A stretch of 64,000 nucleotides of DNA from Rhodovulum euryhalinum (GTDB taxonomy: Bacteria > Pseudomonadota > Alphaproteobacteria > Rhodobacterales > Rhodobacteraceae), in the NCBI RefSeq assembly GCF_004342445.1, contig NZ_SLWW01000006.1, positions 62,001-126,000 of the forward strand, written 5' to 3'. Positions 1 to 7,836 of the stretch are shown here, piece after piece. The position numbers were made by a program, and so were the translations under genes. Under the pieces are notes generated by a model. That model saw only the letters and a list, made by a program, of their open reading frames with translations. It did not search any database and was not told the DNA's origin. The number at the start of each line of letters is the position of its first letter. The stretch's first letter is position 1.

Positions 1-160
1 TTCCTGCCCATCAGCAGCCTGCCCAAGCACCTGCAGTCCGCGCTTCTGGACGCTGCCCGGACGCTGCTGTTTCCGCTCGGCGCGACGATCTTCGCGCAGG
101 GGAAACCGCCCGCGCGATCTGGGTCGTCCCGAGGTCTGGCCGATCCTCTGACCGCTCGCC
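1..160 (+). pseudogene. Remnant of a Crp/Fnr-type cyclic-nucleotide-binding domain
   Basis: The first 33 codons read like the opening strands of a cNMP-binding domain, including SLPKHLQSALLDAARTLLF and then GATIFAQG. At about position 100 the frame breaks. After a one-base shift the next stretch, GETARAIWVVPRSGR, again fits the family, where the usual form is G-D-P-A-x-x-I-Y-V-V-L-S-G-R. The match is lost by about 160, and no helix-turn-helix follows. This looks like a decayed or truncated regulator that also runs off the window edge. The assignment is by eye from family patterns. Confidence 0.45.
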
Positions 161-261
161 GAGCCGTGCCTCGGCCGCAGCCAAGCGATCCGCGAATCGT
201 GGGGCCGCCGCGGTTGGCCTGAACACGCGGGCCGGAGAGCACCGGGCCGTCGCCACCGTGA

Positions 262-467
262 ACCGCGTGACGGTCGAGCCGCGTGACGGTCGCGATCCAC
301 AACCATCCGAAAAGGCCCGGCACCCCCACGAGCACGTTCACGGTGGAGCGGAACAGCGTCAGCACGAACAGGGCGATCAGGGCAGCGGCCTGGCGCACCG
401 CATCGGCTTCGTCCCAGAGCCTGCGCAGGCCCGACCGGCCCGGTCTGTCGCGCGGCAGCGCGGTCAT
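262..467 (-). pseudogene. Possible small membrane protein, 3' part broken
   Basis: An ATG at 467 opens a frame with codon use like real genes of this genome. It encodes a basic N-terminus (MTALPRDRPGRSGLRRLWDE) and then a strongly hydrophobic segment rich in L, F, V and G that could be one or two membrane helices. At about 262-294 a 16-base unit, CCGCGTGACGGTCGAG, is directly duplicated with one or two differences. Because 16 is not a multiple of three, this shifts the frame, and downstream the sequence runs antisense to the Crp-like remnant. No clear ribosome-binding site was seen. It could be a real short gene or another fragment of the decayed left edge. Confidence 0.3.
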
Positions 468-892
468 CGGCCGCCCCCCGGCGCATCCGCGGATCGGCGA
501 TGGCGTAGGCGATGTCGGACACTGCACACCACATCGCCCAGATCCACCGCCTTCATCCGCGCCGGAAAGCCCACTGGCTTGCCTCGGCATCGTGTGCATT
601 GAAGAGCTTACTGCCGTCCGCTGGTGTTCCGGTTGCCGGGCTTGTCGACACAGGTCGACACGGAAGCTGGTTGGTCGGGCATTGAGCCGCACCGGGTTGC
701 GCGCCAACGGCTGTGGCGAGGCCCGGCGGGACACGCCGTAGGCACGCTGCGCAAATCGGATAGCATTGCCGTCAAAGGCCGCCGATCATCCCCCGAGTCG
801 CCGCGCAGCCCAGGCGGCAGGTCTGCGCCTGCGACGGGCGGCGGCCGTGCGGGGCAGGGCGGCATCCGGTTGAACCAGGAAGGGAGCCGAGG
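468..892. other. Gap without a recognisable gene
   Basis: About 425 bases with no frame showing family motifs, a signal peptide or a convincing start. The last 60 bases must hold the promoter and leader of the exported-protein operon. A GGGAG-type ribosome-binding site lies just before the ATG at 893. I see no terminator or repeat here. Confidence 0.5.
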
Positions 893-1576
893 ATGATCGA
901 AGGACTGCGGCGGGACGGCGGGACGCGGCGGGCAGGATGGGCCGCCCTGCTGGTGGCGGCGCTGGCGGCGGGCGGCGCGTCGGCCGAGGGCTTCACCGCG
1001 CGGAGTGGCGGACCGGGCCACGCAGAGATGGTCGGGCGGAATGGACAGAGCCCGGCCGAGGGACTGGCCTTCGTCCGCCCGGTGCTGTCGGGGGTGCTGT
1101 ACCGTGCAGGCTTCAAGGGTGGCGACAAGGGCCGCACGGGACTGAACGATACCCAGCGCAAGCAGCTGTGCGCGGCCGGCTTCTCGTCGGCGCGCTACAT
1201 CGACTTCGGCAAGAACACGAAGTTCGGCGAAACCTCCTGCGGCGGCGGGCGGCTGGCCTATGCGCCGGGCAAGTCGACCCGGCCGGACGACGTGCTGAAG
1301 GAAATCCACGCCATCATCAAGGATCCGGGCCGCGGGCCGATGCTGGTGCACTGCATGTGGGGCGTACATTCCTCGGGCGCGATCTCGGCGATGGCGCTGG
1401 TGCAGTTCTGCGGCTGGAGCGAGGACCGCGCCAAGGCCTATTGGGACGAGGCGCGCAACGGTGCCGATTGTTCCGACGGCTGCGATGCCTGGATCGACCA
1501 CCATTTCGAGCATTTCTCTCCCAGCCCGGCGCTGGCCATCTCGGCGGCCGAACGCGCCGCCATCTGCCCCGACTGA
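893..1576 (+). CDS. Exported protein tyrosine phosphatase-fold protein, catalytic Arg absent
   Basis: A 227-residue protein with an N-terminal signal peptide (hydrophobic core about residues 15-30, ending ASA). The C-terminal half resembles dual-specificity/tyrosine phosphatases. Residues 153-162 read HCMWGVHSSG, matching the phosphate loop H-C-x5-R-S/T in the nucleophile Cys154 and the following Ser-Gly. The position of the essential Arg (160) is Ser, so it may bind rather than hydrolyse phosphate, or use another residue. Several further Cys (93, 116, 173, 193, 197) suit an exported, disulfide-bearing protein. Start chosen at ATG 893 after a GGGAG Shine-Dalgarno. It is the first of three closely packed genes, all for exported proteins linked to phosphate chemistry. 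Confidence 0.6.
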   Translation: MIEGLRRDGGTRRAGWAALLVAALAAGGASAEGFTARSGGPGHAEMVGRNGQSPAEGLAFVRPVLSGVLYRAGFKGGDKGRTGLNDTQRKQLCAAGFSSARYIDFGKNTKFGETSCGGGRLAYAPGKSTRPDDVLKEIHAIIKDPGRGPMLVHCMWGVHSSGAISAMALVQFCGWSEDRAKAYWDEARNGADCSDGCDAWIDHHFEHFSPSPALAISAAERAAICPD

Positions 1577-1588
1577 AAGGACCGAGCC

Positions 1589-3016
1589 TTGCGCCTGACC
1601 CTGACCGCCGCCCTGTGCCTCACCGCTTCCGCCGTCTCGGCCTCTGACGCGGTCGAGGGCACGGCCACGCGATTCACCAGCCCCAACGGCGTGACCGAGA
1701 CCTGCGTCCGCATCGCGCCGATGCCCGGCGCGGTCTATTCCGAGGCCGACCTCGCCGCCGAGGCTGCCTTCTGCGCCATCGACCTTTACGACCCGGCCGT
1801 GGGGCTCTGCCCCAAGACCTGGAGCACCAGCCCCGGGATGATCCTGCACGACCTGTCCGAAGGGCCCTATGCCGGCGACCGGCGCGGGTTCGAGGCCAAT
1901 GCCTGCCCTCAGGGCAAGGAGGCGAAGGAGGCGTCGGGCGGCGAACTGGCCAAGTTCAAGCCGACGATGAACGCCAGGGGCACCAGCGGCACCTTCTCGC
2001 CCTCGCCGCTGCTCTACTACCACCTGTCCCGCTACTTCGGCATGGACATCGGCGTGCCGGTGGCGGTCTGGCGCAGCATGGACCGGGGCGCGCACCTGTC
2101 AGAGGTCGCGCGCCCGGGCGTCGCGATCTCGGGGCACAGCCATTCGTCCGACATGAACCGCTCGGGCTGGCAGATTCTGGTCGCGGCCGACCAGGACCCC
2201 GGCACCTACAGCCCGACCGATGAACTGTTCACCGCCGACCGCAGCGCGCTTTACGGCGTGATGCTCAAGTCGAAGGGCGACCGCTACAATTCCGAGGTCA
2301 ACGGCACCCGCGCCTCGGGCTGGGGCAAGGGGCAGAACCTCGACTTCCAGAAGACGGCGCCCTTCCTCGCCCTGCGTGCCGCGGGCCCGATCGAGGCCGC
2401 GATCGCGGCGGGCGTGGCCGAGGCGGTGAAGGACCCCCAGATCGCCAGGGACATGGGGGCCGGTGTCGCCCCCGCGCAGGTCGCATACTGGATGGAGGAC
2501 CTGACCGGACTCGTGCTGCTGGACTTCATCCTCAGCCAGCAGGACCGGGTCGGCAACATCGACTTCGTTCCGGTCTGGCACTGGGTCGAGACCGGCGCGG
2601 TGCGGACCCAGGCCGCCGCCAAGCATGGCGACGACGCGCCGCCCGCACCCGGCGCGATCCGGATCAAGCGCACGCATCTGAACGACAACGACGCGGGCGC
2701 GCGGGTGGAATACGCCAACTATGCCAAGTCCACGGGCATGCTGGAGGGGCTGCGCCATTTCCCGGCCGGGACCTATTCCCGGCTGATGGCGCTCAATGAG
2801 GACCTGGCCGCCGGGGGGCCGCTGCATGCCTATCTGAAGGACAGCTTCGGACTGACCGAGGCGCAGTTCGGCCAGCTTGTGCGCAATACCGCGATGGCGG
2901 CCGATATCCTGTCGGCGGCCTGCGCCGGGGGGACGCTGGCCTTCGATCTGGAGGCCGAGGCGTTCCTGAAGGACGGCAAGGTGAGCCCGGCCGCGGTCGA
3001 CTGCGCGGGGCGGTAG
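1589..3016 (+). CDS. Predicted secreted Fam20C-like protein kinase
   Basis: A 475-residue protein with a signal peptide (residues 1-19, cut near SAS-D). I see no close named family at first sight, but landmarks in order fit atypical secretory-pathway kinases of the Fam20C/PI3K-like group. LAKFKP at 120-125 offers an ATP-binding lysine. LLYYHLSRYFG then GVPVAVWR (141-162) matches the E-x-A-A-F-x-L-dR-I-L-G...V-P-P-V-x-x-R region. LLDFILSQQDRVGN (310-323) resembles the catalytic D-R-x-x-N loop. HLNDNDAG (363-370) resembles the metal-binding L-D-N-G/DFG segment. Six Cys fit export. The start is TTG 1589 with AAAGGA seven bases upstream; no ATG is suitably placed. The gene begins 12 bases after the PTP-fold gene and ends 2 bases before the metallophosphoesterase gene. 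The kinase call is inference; a non-catalytic relative is possible. Confidence 0.5.
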   Translation: MRLTLTAALCLTASAVSASDAVEGTATRFTSPNGVTETCVRIAPMPGAVYSEADLAAEAAFCAIDLYDPAVGLCPKTWSTSPGMILHDLSEGPYAGDRRGFEANACPQGKEAKEASGGELAKFKPTMNARGTSGTFSPSPLLYYHLSRYFGMDIGVPVAVWRSMDRGAHLSEVARPGVAISGHSHSSDMNRSGWQILVAADQDPGTYSPTDELFTADRSALYGVMLKSKGDRYNSEVNGTRASGWGKGQNLDFQKTAPFLALRAAGPIEAAIAAGVAEAVKDPQIARDMGAGVAPAQVAYWMEDLTGLVLLDFILSQQDRVGNIDFVPVWHWVETGAVRTQAAAKHGDDAPPAPGAIRIKRTHLNDNDAGARVEYANYAKSTGMLEGLRHFPAGTYSRLMALNEDLAAGGPLHAYLKDSFGLTEAQFGQLVRNTAMAADILSAACAGGTLAFDLEAEAFLKDGKVSPAAVDCAGR

Positions 3017-3018
3017 GG

Positions 3019-3888
3019 ATGGACCGCCGCGGCTTCGTTGCGGGGGCGCTGGCGGCGGGCGCCTTGCCCTCGGCCGTGCATGCGGGGCATCCGCGGCGCA
3101 TCGCGTTGATCTCGGATCTGAACGGGAGCTACGGCTCGACCGGGTATGGCCGCCCCGTGCACGCGGCCATCGCCCGGATCGTGGCCGACCGTCCCGATCT
3201 GGTCATCGTCGCGGGCGACATGGTGGCCGGTCAGCGGGCGGCGCCGAAACTGACCGGGCCCGAGCTGGCCGCGATGTGGGCGGGATTCGATCTGGCCGTG
3301 GCCGCCCCCCTGCGCCGGGCGGGCATCCCGATGCTGGCGGTCGCGGGCAACCACGACGCCTCGGCCTATCCCGGATTCGAGGCCGAACGCCGGGCCTTCG
3401 CCACGGCCGCGGCGTCCTGGCAGCCGGGCCTGCCCTTCGTCGCGGATCGCGCCTGGCCGTTCCACTTCGCCGCGCGGGCGGGGGATGTGCTGGTGGTCGG
3501 GCTGGACGTGACGGTGCCCGGCCTGCCCGCGCCGCCGCAGATGACGTGGCTGCGCGACCTGCTGGCCGCGGGGCGGGGGCGCAATCGCGCGATCCTCGTG
3601 GTCGGCCACCTGCCGCTGGTGCCCGTCGCGCAGGGGCGCGAGCGCGACATCATCGGCGACGCGGCGTTCCAGCGGGTGCTGGAGACGGGGCAGGCCGCCG
3701 CCTATCTCAGCGGCCACCACCACGCCTTCGCCGCGCGGCGCATCGGCTCGGTCCTGCATGTCGCGCAGGGTGCGCTGGGAGGCGGGCCGCGCAAGCGCAT
3801 CGGCGAGACCGCCCGCGCGCCGCAATCCTTCACTTGGCTGGAGATCTCCGATTCCGGCGGGCTGACGGTTCGCGAGGTCCTGCCCTGA
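3019..3888 (+). CDS. Tat-exported calcineurin-like metallophosphoesterase
   Basis: A 289-residue protein. The N-terminus, MDRRGFVAGALAAGALPSAVHA, is a Tat-type signal (RRGF core, AHA-like cut). The metallophosphoesterase motifs follow in order: SDLN (32-35), GD (66-67), GNHD (110-113), GH (196-197) and GHHH (232-235). The first motif has Asn where the family normally has His (D-x-H), which could alter metal site 1. It probably acts on a phosphoester in the periplasm; the substrate is unknown. It starts 2 bases after the kinase-like gene and is surely in the same operon, so it may remove phosphate that the neighbour adds. Confidence 0.75.
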   Translation: MDRRGFVAGALAAGALPSAVHAGHPRRIALISDLNGSYGSTGYGRPVHAAIARIVADRPDLVIVAGDMVAGQRAAPKLTGPELAAMWAGFDLAVAAPLRRAGIPMLAVAGNHDASAYPGFEAERRAFATAAASWQPGLPFVADRAWPFHFAARAGDVLVVGLDVTVPGLPAPPQMTWLRDLLAAGRGRNRAILVVGHLPLVPVAQGRERDIIGDAAFQRVLETGQAAAYLSGHHHAFAARRIGSVLHVAQGALGGGPRKRIGETARAPQSFTWLEISDSGGLTVREVLP

Positions 3889-3899
3889 GCGGGTCCCGG

Positions 3900-4052
3900 C
3901 GCGCGGCGTTGCGCATCAGGTAGACGTCGATCCGGTAGTCGCCGCTGGAGGGCAGAACAGCCTTGAACCGGTTGCCGACGATCGAGCCGGCATGCATCGC
4001 CTCGGCCACCTTGCCGCTGGTTTCGGCGACGCAGCGCCTCGTCGCCAGCAGG
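3900..4052 (-). pseudogene. Fragment resembling a periplasmic lysozyme-inhibitor (PliI-like) protein
   Basis: The minus strand encodes EAMHAGSIVGNRFKAVLP followed by SGDYRIDVYLMRNAARRD. The G-D-Y-x-I-x-V-Y-L-M-R-x-A-A-R-R block is characteristic of the last strands of PliI-like inhibitors and related small exported proteins. The N-terminal part and signal peptide are absent upstream in any frame I can follow. The final strand after ARRD is replaced by sequence antisense to the end of the metallophosphoesterase gene. It is therefore a fragment cut at its C-terminus, apparently at the border of the neighbouring operon. Confidence 0.45.
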
Positions 4053-4598
4053 CGCGTTCCCGCCTCGGATGGCGGGCACGTTCGGATCGCTCATATGCGA
4101 AGTGCCCGGCGAGACGTCGTTCCCGGTTTCGGCCCTTCTGCGCAAGATGCGTCGACCGGCTTTTACGGCCGGTCGATCGAGGCGATGCCCGCGTCGCGCG
4201 CGGGTCGACAATGGCCGTGCCGGGTGACCCGCCTTGCGGAGAACCCGACCGCCCGCGCCGCCCCGGTAGAGCCCGCGCGGATGTCCTTGGCGAGCGCGTT
4301 TTGGCGTGGTGATGGCTTTCGCTCGGCGGCGGCGCAGCTTTTGCACAACCCGCCAGGATCGGCAGGTCTAGGTAGAATCCTGGTGCCGTGATCCTTGGAC
4401 TGTCGCGGCACGGCAACCGGCATTGCACGGGCGCCGGTCGACTCCATCAGGCCAGACGATGCCCCATGACAGAAGTTGCCATGGCGGACGATCCAGATTG
4501 GCGTGACTGACGGGCGGGTATCACCGCGGACGCACCCATGGCGGCGTTGCGGGCACCAGCCCCGGCACTTGAAACAGGCTGTAGAGGAGCCCGCCCCG
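4053..4598. other. Decayed intergenic DNA, no supported gene
   Basis: Open frames exist on both strands, as expected at this GC content, but none shows conserved motifs, a ribosome-binding site or sensible composition. A 20-base sequence at 4220-4239 (CCGGGTGACCCGCCTTGCGG) recurs exactly at 50831-50850, also in non-coding DNA. The segment may be a graveyard of older genes. Confidence 0.45.
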
Positions 4599-4718
4599 AT
4601 GAAAATTCTTAAAGCGATCCTGCGCGTGCTGACGGCGCGCGCCAGATGCACCCGCTGCGGAGAGAGGTTGCATGACGGCCTCTGCCCCAGATGCCATTTC
4701 GCGGCCTCCGAGGACTGA
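4599..4718 (+). CDS. 39-residue zinc-ribbon mini-protein
   Basis: MKILKAILRVLTARARCTRC begins the protein. Two CxxC pairs, CTRC (residues 17-20) and CPRC (30-33), are separated by nine residues, so one zinc-ribbon or rubredoxin-like knuckle is likely. The first 15 residues form a basic amphipathic helix. An ATG at 4599 preceded by GAGGAG (about 4584-4589) gives good translation signals. No neighbour explains its role. It sits between decayed DNA and a faulty homopolymer region, but its codon use and ribosome-binding site favour a real gene. Function is unknown; metal binding is inferred from the cysteines. Confidence 0.55.
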   Translation: MKILKAILRVLTARARCTRCGERLHDGLCPRCHFAASED

Positions 4719-4750
4719 AGTCACATCACATTCACGCGCCTCGGGGGCTG

Positions 4751-5029
<279 letters not shown>

Positions 5030-5277
5030 GGACCGGCACAGGGTCTTGTCGGTCGCGGTTGCGCCAGCGGGCGCCACCCTGCGCGTATCAAGGGCCATGG
5101 GGGCCTTCCGTCGATCCGGATGCAGGGTGATGGTCCCTGCGGGCAACGTCGCGACCGAGGCGCGAGTTCTGCAACAGCGCCCCTGCTGGTGGTGAACCTG
5201 CTTGATCGCAGGCCCGATTCAGGCGACATTGAAACCGTCTGGCAGGCCGCTTCGGGAATGTCGGCTGAGCAGCGGTG
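5030..5277. other. Leader region of the lipid-glycan operon
   Basis: About 250 bases without a supported gene. It should hold the promoter of the following four-gene operon, but I cannot point to clear -35/-10 boxes. Its left border lies in the suspect homopolymer region, so its true extent is uncertain. Confidence 0.4.
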
Positions 5278-6084
5278 ATGATCTCTATAGTAATACCTGC
5301 CCACGACGAGGCCGAAAACGTCGAGTCGCTGATCCGCGAGATCCATGCGGCTTGCGCGGACTTGCCGTGCAAGGAGGTCATTGTCGTCGATGACGGGTCG
5401 CGCGATGGCACGGGCGATATCGTGCAGGGGCTGCGGTCCGAGTTTCCCTGGCTTCGTCTCGTCCGTCACGACCGGGCGGGCGGCCAGTCCGCCGCGGTTC
5501 ACAGTGGGGTCGCGGCCGCAAAGGGCGAGATCATCTGCACACTTGACGGTGATCTCCAGAACCCGCCCGCAGAGATTCCGCGCCTGGTCGCGCCGTTCCT
5601 GAAGGGCGATGCCGACCCGGCGCTGGGACTTGTTGCGGGACAGCGGGTCAAACGGCATGATACCTGGTCGAAGCGCGCCGCCTCGCGCTTTGCCAACGGG
5701 CTTCGTGGCTGGGTGCTGTCGGACAATACGCGCGACACCGGATGCGGGCTCAAGGCGTTCCGCCGGGACGCCTTTCTCGCGCTGCCGTTCTTCAATCACA
5801 TGCACCGATACTTGCCGGCGCTTTTTTCCGCGCATGGCTGGACGATTGCGCATGTCGACGTCTCCCACCGCGCCCGCGTCGCTGGCCGGTCGAAATACAG
5901 CAACCTGCAACGGGGACTGGTCGGGGCTTATGACCTTGTCGGGGTGGGCTGGCTGCTCCGCCGTAGGAAATCCGTGCGGCCAACGGAAGTCGCGCCGAAC
6001 GGGCAGATTGTCATGCAAAAGGAAGCAAGGATGGACGCGCAGCCGGCCGTTCCGCGCAGAACCGAAAAGGAGAGCGCAGCGTGA
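5278..6084 (+). CDS. GT2 polyprenyl-phosphate sugar transferase (DPM1-like)
   Basis: A 268-residue family 2 glycosyltransferase of the dolichyl/undecaprenyl-phosphate mannosyltransferase type. It moves a sugar from a nucleotide donor to a polyprenyl phosphate on the cytoplasmic face. The N-terminus ISIVIPAHDEAENV, the DDGS motif (38-41) and DGDLQNPP (about 93-100) are typical of this GT-A fold. It has no C-terminal membrane helices, unlike ArnC or GtrB. Start ATG 5278 (a GTG lies directly before it at 5275); the ribosome-binding site is weak. The stop overlaps the next start. With the LABN and GT39-like neighbours it resembles the donor-lipid module used for lipid A or LPS sugars, for example RgtE-type systems. 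Confidence 0.8.
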   Translation: MISIVIPAHDEAENVESLIREIHAACADLPCKEVIVVDDGSRDGTGDIVQGLRSEFPWLRLVRHDRAGGQSAAVHSGVAAAKGEIICTLDGDLQNPPAEIPRLVAPFLKGDADPALGLVAGQRVKRHDTWSKRAASRFANGLRGWVLSDNTRDTGCGLKAFRRDAFLALPFFNHMHRYLPALFSAHGWTIAHVDVSHRARVAGRSKYSNLQRGLVGAYDLVGVGWLLRRRKSVRPTEVAPNGQIVMQKEARMDAQPAVPRRTEKESAA

Positions 6085-6398
6085 TCGAAGCGGCTCTCCA
6101 GTTCTTCGGGGTTGATACCCGTGCCGAACTTGTCTGGATCATGGTCGGCCTCGGGGCGCAGACCTTGTTCTCGATGCGGTTCATCGTGCAGTGGATCGCT
6201 TCGGAGCGGCAGAGCCGGTCTGTGGTGCCCGAGCTTTTCTGGTGGTTCTCGATCTTCGGGGGGATCACGCTGCTGGCCTATGCGATCCATCGCAAGGATC
6301 CTGTCTTCATTCTCGGCCAGGCGCTTGGGGTGATCATCTACACACGCAACCTCTGGCTGATCCATGCAGAAAAGCGTAGCCTCCGGCTGGAAACCTGA
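6081..6398 (+). CDS. Lipid-A-disaccharide synthase N-terminal-like (LABN) membrane protein
   Basis: A 105-residue small membrane protein with about three hydrophobic segments. The signature segments Q-T-L-F-S-M-R-F-I-V-Q-W, S-V-V-P-E-L-F-W-W-F-S and DPVFILGQALG are those of the LABN domain. This domain occurs alone next to GT2/GT39 pairs or fused to LpxB. It may help flip or position polyprenyl-linked sugars; the biochemical role is not settled. GTG start 6081 overlaps the previous stop (GTGA), and its 3' end overlaps the following gene by 35 bases, showing tight translational coupling. Confidence 0.8.
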   Translation: MIEAALQFFGVDTRAELVWIMVGLGAQTLFSMRFIVQWIASERQSRSVVPELFWWFSIFGGITLLAYAIHRKDPVFILGQALGVIIYTRNLWLIHAEKRSLRLET

Positions 6399-7836
6399 GC
6401 CGCTCGTCCTTGGACTTGCCGCGGTCGCCTTCATCACGATTTACAGGCTTGTCTTGCTGCCCCTGGCAACGACAGACCTTTTCGTGGACGAGGCGCAGTA
6501 CTGGCAGTGGGGGCAAGAGCTTGATTGGGGCTATTACTCGAAGCCGCCGCTGATCGGCTGGGTGCTGCGCGCTGTGACCGACCTTGCGGGCAGCGACGGC
6601 CCGTTCTGGGTGCGGCTTCCCGGCGCGATCTTCCATGCGGCTGCAGCGGTCCTGATCATCGGGGTCGCACGGCGCTATGCCGATCCGGTCTCTGCCGCGT
6701 TCTGCGGGATCGCCTATCTTACCATGCCTGCGATCGGGGTCGGGTCGCTGTTGATCTCGACCGACACGATCCTGCTGCCGTTCTGGGCGGCCTCGGTCTG
6801 GTTATACTTGCGGCTGACCGATGGCCGCTCGGCGTTGGCCGCCGCCCTGCTGGGCCTGTGCCTGGGACTCGGGTTCCTGGGAAAATACGCCGCGATCTAC
6901 TTTCCGCTCTGCGCCGCGCTGGGCGCGCTCTTCATCCCGGCGTCGCGGATCGCGGCGCGCGATGCCGCGATCGCGGCCGCGGTCTTCGCGGCCGTGGCCG
7001 CGCCCAACATCGTCTGGAACCTGCAGAACGACCTGATCACCGTGGCGCATACCGCCGACAATGTCGGTTGGATCAAGAAGCCGGGCCTTGCGCTGAATGA
7101 CAGCGGGATGCTGCACTTCTTCGGGTCGCAGTTCATGGTCATGGGGCCTCTTCTGTTCGCGTCCTTTCTGCTGGCGGGCGTCTGGACAGTCGCCCGGGGC
7201 GACTGGCAGGCGCGCTGGCTGGTGTGGATGTCCGCGCCGATCCTAGCGATCGTGACGACGCAGGCGCTTTTGTCGAAAGCCTATGCAAACTGGGCCGTCA
7301 CGGCCTATGTCGCCGCGATCCTGCTGACCGTGCCGTGGCTCTGGCGCCGGTCGCGGCGACTCCTCTGGGCGGCCTTGGGGGTCAACCTCGTGCTTGCGCT
7401 GGCGCTGCCGGTGGCGGTCACCCAGGCCACCCGGTGGCGCGTCGGGGGCGATCTGGTCTTCGAGCGCTATACCGGCCGGGCAGAGCTGAGCGAGCATGTG
7501 CTTTCCGCGGCAGCCGCGGCCGGCCTGACCGACATCGTCGCAGTCGAGCGGCAGGTCCTTGCCGATCTCTTCTACACCGCGCGCGACCGCGACGTGACGA
7601 TCTTCAGCCTGCCTCCTGCGGGGCGGCCGAAGAATTTCTACGCGCAGCAGCACCCTTATCCCACAGGCCGCAGCACGCCTTCCCTTTTCGTGCGAATGGA
7701 CGGCGGTGTGCTGCCCTGCGCTGATGCGGCCGAGGAACTTGGCCGCTGGACGCCGGGGCCCGGTGCCTATGACGGGCGGATGGTGCGCGTCTACCGCTTG
7801 CCGCCAAGTTGCCTTGCCGCAGGGGGCGGGGCATGA
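6364..7836 (+). CDS. ArnT-like GT39/GT83 glycosyltransferase
   Basis: A 490-residue multi-pass integral membrane enzyme. The first periplasmic loop carries FVDEAQYWQWGQ (about 39-50), with the catalytic acidic pair, then YYSKPPLIGWVLR, the hallmark of ArnT/PMT-type transferases that take a sugar from a polyprenyl phosphate. Roughly ten to twelve hydrophobic segments follow, then a soluble periplasmic tail. Likely acceptors are lipid A, LPS core or a related surface lipid. The donor lipid is presumably made by the GT2 enzyme two genes upstream. The stop overlaps the next start (ATGA). Confidence 0.8.
   Translation: MQKSVASGWKPEPLVLGLAAVAFITIYRLVLLPLATTDLFVDEAQYWQWGQELDWGYYSKPPLIGWVLRAVTDLAGSDGPFWVRLPGAIFHAAAAVLIIGVARRYADPVSAAFCGIAYLTMPAIGVGSLLISTDTILLPFWAASVWLYLRLTDGRSALAAALLGLCLGLGFLGKYAAIYFPLCAALGALFIPASRIAARDAAIAAAVFAAVAAPNIVWNLQNDLITVAHTADNVGWIKKPGLALNDSGMLHFFGSQFMVMGPLLFASFLLAGVWTVARGDWQARWLVWMSAPILAIVTTQALLSKAYANWAVTAYVAAILLTVPWLWRRSRRLLWAALGVNLVLALALPVAVTQATRWRVGGDLVFERYTGRAELSEHVLSAAAAAGLTDIVAVERQVLADLFYTARDRDVTIFSLPPAGRPKNFYAQQHPYPTGRSTPSLFVRMDGGVLPCADAAEELGRWTPGPGAYDGRMVRVYRLPPSCLAAGGGA

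Noticed and set aside
4163-4651. Possible transposase remnant on the minus strand (an ESTGARAMP segment recalling the DSTG motif of IS5-type enzymes)
   Set aside because: The similarity is limited to a few residues, no DDE framework, terminal repeats or target duplication could be found.
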